Positions 57,485-64,000 of a stretch of DNA of 64,000 nt are shown piece after piece; positions within the stretch are counted from its first letter, which is position 1; every line of letters begins with the position of its first letter. The translations under genes and the position numbers were made by a program. The DNA comes from Algiphilus aromaticivorans DG1253 (GTDB lineage Bacteria > Pseudomonadota > Gammaproteobacteria > Nevskiales > Nevskiaceae): positions 2,542,001 through 2,606,000 of the forward strand of contig NZ_JPOG01000001.1 in the NCBI RefSeq assembly GCF_000733765.1. Reading direction: 5' to 3'. The notes under the pieces are model-generated. The model had not been told where the DNA came from and did not search any database. It worked only from the letters and a program-made list of their open reading frames with translations.

Positions 57485-58693
57485 ATGACCGATGCCTATA
57501 TCTTCGACGCCGTCCGCACACCCCGCGGCAAGGGCAAGGCCGACGGCAGCCTGCACCAGATCACCCCGGTGCATCTGGTTGGCAACCTGCTAGACGCACT
57601 GCGCGAACGCAACGACCTCGACACCTCCAAGGTGGACGACCTCGTCCTCGGCTGCGTCACCCCGGTGGGTGAGCAGGGCGCGGACATCGCGCGCACGGCC
57701 GTGCTCTACGCCGGCTGGGACGAGTCGGTGGCCGGCGTGACGCAGTCGCGTTTCTGCGCCTCGGGTCTGGAGTCGGTGAATCTGGCCGCCACCAAGGTCA
57801 TGTCCGGGCAGGAGGATCTGGTGGTCGCCGGCGGCATCGAGTCGATGAGCCGCTGGCCGATGGGCACCGACGGCGGCGCCATGGCGATGGACCCCCGCGT
57901 CAACCAGCTCATGGGCTTCGCGCCGCAGGGCGTGGGCGCCGATCTGATCGCCTCGCTGGAAGGTTTCTCGCGCGCCGATGTCGACGCCTTCGCGGTGCAG
58001 TCGCAGCAGCGCGCCGCCAAGGCCCAGGAGGCCGGCTACTTCGACAAGACCCGCGTGCCGGTCAAGGACGTCAACGGCCTGACGGTGCTCGATCACGACG
58101 AGACTATCCGCGGCAACACCACCGTCGACAAGCTCGGCGAGCTCAAGGCCAGCTTCGCGCAGATGGGGCAGATGGGCTTCGACGCCACGGCGCTGCGCAA
58201 GTACCCGACGGTCGAGCGCATCAACCACGTCCATCACGCCGGCAACAGCTCCGGCATCGTCGACGGCGCCGGCCTGATGCTCATCGGCAGCAAGGAGATG
58301 GGTGAGGCACTGGGCCTGAAGCCGCGCGCGCGCATCCGCCAGGTGGCGGTCAGCGGCTCGGAGCCGACCATCATGCTCACCGGCATTGCCCCCGCCTGCC
58401 GCAAGGCGCTGAAGCGCGCCGGCATGGACGCCAAGAACATCGACCTCTGGGAAATCAACGAGGCCTTCGCGGCGGTGGTCATGCGCGCGGCACGCGATCT
58501 CGGCATCGAAATGGACCGCGTCAACGTCAATGGCGGCTCCATCGCCATGGGCCATCCACTGGGCGCAACCGGCTGCATCATCCTCGGCACCCTGCTCGAC
58601 GAGATGGAGCGCACCGACAAGGAGCTCGGCATGGCCTCACTCTGCGTCGGCGGCGGCATGGGCATCGCCACCATCATCGAGCGCACGCACTGA
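57485..58693 (+). CDS. Acetyl-CoA C-acyltransferase (beta-ketothiolase, FadA-like)
   Basis: 402 residues. Acylated Cys91 in SRFCASGLESVN, then NEAFAAVVMRAAR (WEINEAFA), GHPLGATGC and SLCVGGGMGIA carry the other catalytic residues. It cleaves 3-ketoacyl-CoA in the last step of beta-oxidation. First gene of an operon with the multifunctional enzyme (54-nt gap) and acyl-CoA dehydrogenase. Ribosome site GGAG before the ATG. The second thiolase at 6.8 kb is a different branch. Confidence 0.93.
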   Translation: MTDAYIFDAVRTPRGKGKADGSLHQITPVHLVGNLLDALRERNDLDTSKVDDLVLGCVTPVGEQGADIARTAVLYAGWDESVAGVTQSRFCASGLESVNLAATKVMSGQEDLVVAGGIESMSRWPMGTDGGAMAMDPRVNQLMGFAPQGVGADLIASLEGFSRADVDAFAVQSQQRAAKAQEAGYFDKTRVPVKDVNGLTVLDHDETIRGNTTVDKLGELKASFAQMGQMGFDATALRKYPTVERINHVHHAGNSSGIVDGAGLMLIGSKEMGEALGLKPRARIRQVAVSGSEPTIMLTGIAPACRKALKRAGMDAKNIDLWEINEAFAAVVMRAARDLGIEMDRVNVNGGSIAMGHPLGATGCIILGTLLDEMERTDKELGMASLCVGGGMGIATIIERTH

Positions 58694-58747
58694 TATTCGC
58701 CAGGCCGCGAAGCCACGCGGCCGCAACCCAATCGGGAGACAGATTCC

Positions 58748-60883
58748 ATGAGCGTTAACTTCGAGATCGACAAGGACGGCATCGCCGTCATCACGCTGGA
58801 TATGCCGGGCCGTTCCATGAACGTGCTCAACGACGAGCTGACCACGCCGCTACGCGAAGCCATCGAGCGCTTCGAGACCGACGACGCCGTCAAGGGTGTG
58901 GTCATCACCTCCGGCAAGAAGGACTTCCTGGCGGGCGCCGACATCGACGGCGTCTATGCCATTACCGACCCGGCCGAAGCCTTCAAGCTGGCCGAGGAGT
59001 ACAAGGCCTTCCTGCGCCGCCTGGAGACCACCGGCAAGCCGGCCGTAGCCGCGCTCAACGGCACGACGCTCGGCGGTGGCCTGGAGCTGGCGCTGGCCTG
59101 CCACTACCGCGTCTGCCTCAACGAGGCGCGCATCAAGATCGGCCTGCCCGAGGTCAAGCTGGGCCTGCTGCCCGGCGGCGGCGGCACGCAGCGCCTGCCG
59201 CGGCTGATCGGCATTCAGGCCGCACTGCCGCTGATGCTGGAAGGCACCGAGCTGAACCCGACCAAGGCCAAGGACAAGGGCATCATCGACGAGCTGGTCG
59301 ATGACCGCGGGCAGCTGGTGGAGCGCGCCAAGCGCTGGTGCCTGGAGAACCCGAAGGCCAATCAGCCCTGGGACGACAAGAAGTTCAAGTGGCCCGGCGG
59401 CGATTCCAAGAGCCCGGCCAATGGGCAGATGTGGGCCATCGCGCCTTCCATGGCCTCGGCCAAGAGCTGGGGCAACTACCCGGCCCTCACCCACATTCAG
59501 AGCTGCGTCTTCGAGGGCGGCATCGTCGACTTCGCGACCGGATGCCAGGTCGAGTCGCGCTACTTCGCGGCCTGCGTTGTCTCGCAGGAATCGAAGAACA
59601 TGATCAACACCCTCTGGTACCAGCTCAACGCGATCAATCGCGGCGAGTCGCGGCCCGACGGCATCGAGCGTTCCAAGGTCAACAAGCTGGGCATTCTCGG
59701 CGCCGGCATGATGGGCGCGGGCATCGCCTACGTCTCGGCCAAGGTCGGCATCGAGGTCGTGCTGCTCGACACGAAGCAGGAAGCCGCCGACAAGGGCAAG
59801 GCCTACTCCGACGGACTGATGGACAAGGCCGTCAAGCGCGGCAAGGCCACGCCGGCCGACAAGACCGCGCTGCTCGACCGCATCACCGCCACCACGGATT
59901 TCAACGATCTGGAAGGCTGCGATCTGGTCATCGAGGCTGTCTTCGAGGACCGCAAGATCAAGGCCGATGTCACCGCCAAGTCCGAGGCCGTGATCCCGGC
60001 GAGCGCCACCTTCGCCTCCAACACCTCGACGCTGCCCATCACCAGCCTGGCCACGGCCTCGAAGCGCCCCGAGCAGTTCATCGGCCTGCACTTCTTCTCG
60101 CCGGTGGACAAGATGCCGCTGGTCGAGATCATCAAGGGCGAGAAGACCTCGCCGGAGACGCTGGCCAAGGGCTTCGACTACGTGCAGCAGATCAAGAAGA
60201 CGCCCATCGTCGTCAATGATTCACGCGGCTTCTACACCTCGCGCTGCTTCGCGACCTATCCCATGGAAGGCATGGCGATGCTCGCCGAGGGCCAGCATCC
60301 GCGCGCCATCGAGGTCGCCGGCCTGCAGGCCGGCATGCCGGTCGGCCCGCTGGCCGTTCAGGACGAGGTGTCGCTGAGCCTGTCCCACCACATCATCGAG
60401 CAGACCCGCAAGGATTACGAAGCCGAGGGCAAGGAATACCAGGGCCATCCGGGCGAGGCGGTCATCGAGAAAATGGTCAGCGAGCTGGGGCGCGAAGGCA
60501 AGAGGGCCGGCAAGGGCTTCTACGACTACCCCGAGGGCGGCGAGAAATTGCTTTGGCCGGAGCTGCAGAAAGCCTTCCCGCCGGCTGCCGAGGCCCTGGA
60601 CCAGCAGACCATGATCGAGCGCCTGCTCTTCGCCCAGGCCAACGAGGCCGCGCGCTGCTTTGAGGAGAACGTGGTGATGTCGGTGGCCGACACCAACATC
60701 GGCTCGATCTTCGGCTGGGGCTTCGCGCCCTTCCAGGGCGGCGCGCTGCAGTACATCAACGCCTACGGCGTCGAGCGCTTCGTCGCCCGCGCCCACGAAC
60801 TGGCCGATCGCTTCGGGGAACGCTTCCGCCCGGCCCAGAGCCTGCAGCGCATGGCAGCTGAACAACAACGTTTCGCCGCTTGA
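58748..60883 (+). CDS. Multifunctional fatty-acid oxidation enzyme (enoyl-CoA hydratase / 3-hydroxyacyl-CoA dehydrogenase)
   Basis: 711 residues. The crotonase domain (about 1-190) has [25 protein letters not shown] and [20 protein letters not shown], keeping the two catalytic glutamates. The NAD-binding dehydrogenase domain begins near 310 with [19 protein letters not shown], then [17 protein letters not shown] (His) and two C-terminal 3HCDH domains (about 500-700). It works with the upstream thiolase as the FadBA or FadJI complex. It keeps FadB/FadJ domain order without an obvious third isomerase region. Between thiolase and acyl-CoA dehydrogenase genes. Confidence 0.93.
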   Translation: MSVNFEIDKDGIAVITLDMPGRSMNVLNDELTTPLREAIERFETDDAVKGVVITSGKKDFLAGADIDGVYAITDPAEAFKLAEEYKAFLRRLETTGKPAVAALNGTTLGGGLELALACHYRVCLNEARIKIGLPEVKLGLLPGGGGTQRLPRLIGIQAALPLMLEGTELNPTKAKDKGIIDELVDDRGQLVERAKRWCLENPKANQPWDDKKFKWPGGDSKSPANGQMWAIAPSMASAKSWGNYPALTHIQSCVFEGGIVDFATGCQVESRYFAACVVSQESKNMINTLWYQLNAINRGESRPDGIERSKVNKLGILGAGMMGAGIAYVSAKVGIEVVLLDTKQEAADKGKAYSDGLMDKAVKRGKATPADKTALLDRITATTDFNDLEGCDLVIEAVFEDRKIKADVTAKSEAVIPASATFASNTSTLPITSLATASKRPEQFIGLHFFSPVDKMPLVEIIKGEKTSPETLAKGFDYVQQIKKTPIVVNDSRGFYTSRCFATYPMEGMAMLAEGQHPRAIEVAGLQAGMPVGPLAVQDEVSLSLSHHIIEQTRKDYEAEGKEYQGHPGEAVIEKMVSELGREGKRAGKGFYDYPEGGEKLLWPELQKAFPPAAEALDQQTMIERLLFAQANEAARCFEENVVMSVADTNIGSIFGWGFAPFQGGALQYINAYGVERFVARAHELADRFGERFRPAQSLQRMAAEQQRFAA

Positions 60884-60937
60884 CCCGCGCTGCCCAGGCG
60901 TCACAATCAATGCGTCTATTGACGAGAGGGTAATCCC

Positions 60938-63214
60938 ATGTTCAAGACCCTGATGAAGACCATGCAGGCCAAGAAGATGCTGCCGCAGATCTCCGATACG
61001 GAGCGGCTGGCACTGGAGGCCGGCACGGTCTGGATCGACGGCGAATACTTCAACGGCAGCCCGGATTTCCGGCGCATGCTCAAGGAACCATATTCGCCCC
61101 TGCCCGCCGAGGAGCAGGCCTTCCTCGACGGCCCCTGCACCGAGCTGTGCCGGATGATCGACGCCTACGAAGTCGGGCAGAGCCGCCAGATTCCGCCCGA
61201 GGTCCTGCAATTCCTGAAGGACAAGGGCTTCATGGGCATGCTCATCCCCAAGAAGTACGGCGGGCTGGAGATGTCCACCCAGGCCATCAGCACGGCAATG
61301 GCGATGGTCTCCCCCTATTCGGGTGTGGTCTCGACGCTGGTCGTGATCCCCAACTCGCTGGGTGCGGCCGAACTCATCAAGCACTACGGTACTCAGGAGC
61401 AGAAGGACCACTACCTGCCCAAGCTGGCCAAGGGTGAGTACATCCCCTGCTTCGGCCTCACCGAGCCCACCGCCGGATCCGACGCGGCCTCCATCAAGGC
61501 CGAGGGCGAAGTCTTCAAGGATGGCGACGGCGAGATCAAGATCCGCCTGAACTTCACCAAGCGCTACATCACGCTGGCGCCGGTGGCCAATCTGATCTCG
61601 CTGGCCTGCCAGATCCACGACCCGGACAACCTGCTGGGCAAGGGCGAAGCACCGGGCATCACCGTGGCGCTGCTGCACAAGGGCATGCCCGGCCTGTCCA
61701 CCGGTGAGCACCATCAGCCCATCGGCGAAGCCTTCTACAACGGCCCGATCTACGGCAAGGACGTTGTCGTGCCGGCGGCCAACATCATCGGTGGCCCCGA
61801 ATACGCCGGCCAGGGCTGGCGCATGCTGATGGAGCAGCTCGCCGGCGGCCGCGCCGTCTCGCTGCCGGCCGGTGCCATCGGCGGCATGAAGTCGGTGGCG
61901 GCGGTGACCGGTGCCTACTCGATGGTACGCCAGCAGTTCGGCATTCCCATCGGCCGCATGGAGGGCGTCGAGGACAAGGTCGCCCGCATCGCCGCGCTGA
62001 CCTATATGTGCGAGGGCGCCCGCGTCTACTCGACTTCGGCCATCGACGCCGGCGAGCAACCGCCAGTGATCTCGGCCGTGCTCAAGGCCTACACCACCGA
62101 GCTGAGCCGGCAGACGATCACCGACGGCATGGATGTCTTCTCGGGCGCCGGCGTCATGCAGGGGCCGAACAACATCCTCGGCCCCGGCTACTGCGGCGCG
62201 CCGGTGGGCGTGACGGTGGAGGGTGCCAACATCATGACGCGCACCCTCATCATCTTCGGCCAGGGCGCGACGCGCTGCCATCCCTACGCACAGAACGTGG
62301 TCAACGCCGTCGAGAACGACGACGTCGAGTCCTTCCGCACGAACCTGCTCGGCTGGTTCGGGCAGTTCTTCGTCACCATCGGTCGCACCTTCGTGCGCAG
62401 CATCACGCGCGGCTGGTCCGCCGGCAGCCCGGTACCGGGCCCGACGGCCAAGCACTACCGCAAGCTCGGCTGGGCGGCAGCGCGCTACGCCATGCTGACC
62501 AATCTGGCGATGTTCTTCATCGGCGGCAAGCTCAAGGCCAAGGGCAAGCTCACCGGCCGCTATGCCGACGCGCTGGCTTGGCAGTACTTCGCGATCTCTG
62601 CGCTGCGCCGCTTCGAAGCCGAGGGCCGCAAGTCCGAGGATCTGCCGGTCGTGCACTACGCGGTGAACATCGCGCTGGCCGAAATCCAGAAGGCCTTCGA
62701 AGGCATCTACGCCAACTTCGACGCGCCGGTGATCGGCCTCTACATGCGCACCGTAGGCTCCTGGCTGCTGCGACTGAACAGCCTCGGTCGCGGCCCCGCG
62801 GACACCGAGACCACCAAGGTCGCGATGGCCATCCAGCAGCCGGGCGCGCAGTACGAGCGCATCGTCAAGGGTGTCTACGCACCCACGGACGGCAGCCCCG
62901 GCGCCGGCCGCCTGCTCGCCGCCTGGAAGCTCGGCTTCGAGGCGCAGCCGGCGATCAACAAGATCGTCGCCGCGCAGAAGGCGAAGAAGCTGGAGCGGGG
63001 TACGCCCGAGGAGATGGCGGACGCAGCCGCGACCGCCAGCGTGCTCTCCAAGGACGAGAGCGAACTGGTCAAGCGCAGCTACGCGGCACGCCTGGAGGCC
63101 ATCGAGGTCGACGTCTTCAGCGCCGAGGAGTTCTTCGGCGTCAAGGGCATGAACGTTGCCCCCGGTTTCGAGGGCAATGAGACCGAGGCTCCCAAGCTCG
63201 CCGCCAGCGCCTGA
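60938..63214 (+). CDS. Acyl-CoA dehydrogenase (FadE-like)
   Basis: 758 residues. The FAD-dependent first step of beta-oxidation. The N-terminal region is followed by PCFGLTEPTAGSDAASIKAEG, the family ACAD motif, LMEQLAGGRAVSLPAGAIGG and TDGMDVFSGAGVMQGPNN. The long C-terminal part (about 560-758) is the DUF1974-type extension of FadE. Slightly shorter than E. coli FadE (814). Third gene of the operon; it starts 54 nt after the multifunctional enzyme and ends in a strong terminator. Confidence 0.93.
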   Translation: MFKTLMKTMQAKKMLPQISDTERLALEAGTVWIDGEYFNGSPDFRRMLKEPYSPLPAEEQAFLDGPCTELCRMIDAYEVGQSRQIPPEVLQFLKDKGFMGMLIPKKYGGLEMSTQAISTAMAMVSPYSGVVSTLVVIPNSLGAAELIKHYGTQEQKDHYLPKLAKGEYIPCFGLTEPTAGSDAASIKAEGEVFKDGDGEIKIRLNFTKRYITLAPVANLISLACQIHDPDNLLGKGEAPGITVALLHKGMPGLSTGEHHQPIGEAFYNGPIYGKDVVVPAANIIGGPEYAGQGWRMLMEQLAGGRAVSLPAGAIGGMKSVAAVTGAYSMVRQQFGIPIGRMEGVEDKVARIAALTYMCEGARVYSTSAIDAGEQPPVISAVLKAYTTELSRQTITDGMDVFSGAGVMQGPNNILGPGYCGAPVGVTVEGANIMTRTLIIFGQGATRCHPYAQNVVNAVENDDVESFRTNLLGWFGQFFVTIGRTFVRSITRGWSAGSPVPGPTAKHYRKLGWAAARYAMLTNLAMFFIGGKLKAKGKLTGRYADALAWQYFAISALRRFEAEGRKSEDLPVVHYAVNIALAEIQKAFEGIYANFDAPVIGLYMRTVGSWLLRLNSLGRGPADTETTKVAMAIQQPGAQYERIVKGVYAPTDGSPGAGRLLAAWKLGFEAQPAINKIVAAQKAKKLERGTPEEMADAAATASVLSKDESELVKRSYAARLEAIEVDVFSAEEFFGVKGMNVAPGFEGNETEAPKLAASA

Positions 63215-63234
63215 CCTCGGCAGCAGTGCTTAGG

Positions 63235-63269
63235 AACCCGTCCCGGCTCACGCCGGGACGGGTTTTTTT
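63235..63269 (+). terminator. Rho-independent terminator of the beta-oxidation operon
   Basis: A 13-bp stem (63235-63247 with 63252-63264), a 4-nt loop and a seven-T run through 63269, 20 nt after the acyl-CoA dehydrogenase stop. Confidence 0.95.
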
Positions 63270-63279
63270 ATGCCTGCCG

Positions 63280-64000
63280 CTAATCCGAGGCGCTCTCCTC
63301 GACGACGCCATCGGCATCATCAGCACCGTCGATATCGTCAGCGTCGTCGGCTTCATCTTCCTCACCGAGCGGTAATGCCTCCAGGGCGACGCGGCCGATG
63401 GCCGGCGCGCTCAGCGAGCCGAGATAGAGCGTGCCTTCGTGCTCGATGGCGCTGGTAATGGGCGCATAGGCGTCCTCGCCGACGTGCTGAAGATCAGCGA
63501 GCACCTCGCCTTCGGGATTCAGCGCCAGCACGTAGGCGTGGCGGCTCGGCCCCGGTTGCAGGAACTCGGGCAGCCGATAGGCAACCTTGCGCAGGAAGGG
63601 GCGCTCCAGCAGCGCGTCGAGCGACGGGTCGCGCGGCGAATAGATCGCCAACCAGAAGCGGTCCTCACCGTTGAAGGTGATGTTGTCCGGGAAGCCGGGC
63701 AGGTTGTCGATGAGCACCTCGGTCTCGCCGGCGCGCTCGCCTTCCAGCCACAGTTTCTGCACGCGGTAGCGCGTGGTCTCGGTGAAGACGAGGTATTCCT
63801 CGTCCGGGCCGAGCGTGATGCCGTTGGCGAAGTAAAGGTCCTCGGCCAGCACGCGCACCTCGTCGGTCTCCAGGTCGTAGGCCAGCACGCGACCATGGGG
63901 GCGGTGCTCGAAGGCATCGGCCATGACCTCGTGCACCCCGAAACGCGAGGAGGCGTCGGTGAAATAGGCCATGCGTTCCTCGGCGTCGACCACCACATCG
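63280..64000 (-). CDS. SMP-30/strictosidine synthase-like beta-propeller protein, partial
   Basis: The visible part is the C-terminal 240 residues; the frame stays open at the window edge, so the N-terminus lies beyond 64000. Strings such as MAYFTDASSRFGVHEVMAD, YFANGITLGPDEEYLVFTET and NLPGFPDNITFNGEDRFWLA match the strictosidine synthase/SMP-30 beta-propeller family. These are lactonase-like hydrolases, some periplasmic or membrane-bound; the activity here is not fixed. The last 30 residues are an acidic Asp-rich tail with DDADDIDGADDADG repeats, unusual for the family. Convergent with the acyl-CoA dehydrogenase gene. Confidence 0.82.
   Translation of the reverse strand, partial: DVVVDAEERMAYFTDASSRFGVHEVMADAFEHRPHGRVLAYDLETDEVRVLAEDLYFANGITLGPDEEYLVFTETTRYRVQKLWLEGERAGETEVLIDNLPGFPDNITFNGEDRFWLAIYSPRDPSLDALLERPFLRKVAYRLPEFLQPGPSRHAYVLALNPEGEVLADLQHVGEDAYAPITSAIEHEGTLYLGSLSAPAIGRVALEALPLGEEDEADDADDIDGADDADGVVEESASD

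Noticed and set aside
60221-62656. 811-codon minus-strand frame
   Set aside because: Antisense to the multifunctional enzyme and FadE genes, with no recognisable domains.

Overview
The window is about 64 kb of GC-rich chromosomal DNA from a gammaproteobacterium. The evidence is the gene content and order: zapA, then 6S RNA, then 5-formyl-THF cyclo-ligase; metX-metW; accB-accC-prmA-fis-purH; glnE; sohB; an orthologue of E. coli TatD; and a sigma-32-type groESL promoter. The family mix, together with hairpin arrays of the kind seen in Xanthomonadales/Nevskiales-type genomes, points to that neighbourhood, but this is an impression and not a phylogeny. I see no phage, insertion sequence, CRISPR array, tRNA or rRNA. 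Most of the window is ordinary core genome with a few accessory islands.

Layout. 1-707: an array of short perfect hairpins, then featureless DNA. 708-6730 (minus): ilvE, glnE and groESL, with a heat-shock promoter. 6.8-12.3 kb (plus): a thiolase, two Na+-coupled amino-acid transporter families and ferrochelatase. 12.4-13.6 kb (minus): an OmpA/TSP3 porin-like protein. 13.8-18.1 kb (plus): SohB, a DegP/DegQ protease, then a small coiled-coil gene, zapA, 6S RNA, the cyclo-ligase and an EVE protein. 18.3-19.9 kb (minus): ilvA. 20-23.6 kb (plus): proC, yggT, metX, metW and a DUF4426 gene. 23.6-30 kb (minus): a tightly overlapped five-gene signalling operon (TerB-like, CHASE3/GAF hybrid kinase with three receivers, CheR, CheB, diguanylate cyclase) without any chemoreceptor. 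30-37 kb: an esterase-like hydrolase, a secreted unknown, an HTTM-DCC membrane fusion, TatD, IlvD and a serine-hydrolase lipoprotein. 37.4-43.1 kb (minus): a complete seven-gene Nit1C cluster (nitrilase, radical SAM, GNAT, AIR-synthase-like, flavoprotein and two small proteins). A MocR/GntR regulator lies divergent from it. The spacer between them carries a good sigma-54 promoter and an NtrC-like box. 44.8-48.7 kb (minus): a DUF6351 lipoprotein and a MATE pump. 48.7-54.8 kb (plus): cutA, a TlpA-like thioredoxin, aroQ, accBC, prmA, fis and purH. 55.1-57.3 kb: a tandem glutaredoxin/GST-N protein, a TSUP permease and a TetR regulator. 57.5-63.2 kb (plus): a fatty-acid beta-oxidation operon (thiolase, multifunctional enzyme, acyl-CoA dehydrogenase) ending in a strong terminator. 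63.3-64 kb (minus): a partial SMP-30/strictosidine-synthase-like gene.

How the genes work together. The most interesting unit is the Nit1C cluster. It is known elsewhere as a nitrogen-starvation/cyanide-assimilation locus, and here it has visible sequence evidence for sigma-54/NtrC control. The chemoreceptor-less CheB-CheR-hybrid kinase-diguanylate cyclase operon is a second candidate for an under-described system. The hairpin arrays and a dispersed repeat with ATCTGTG arms (three copies) are the main non-coding structures. All functional calls are from reading the sequence and remembered family motifs; no search was run.
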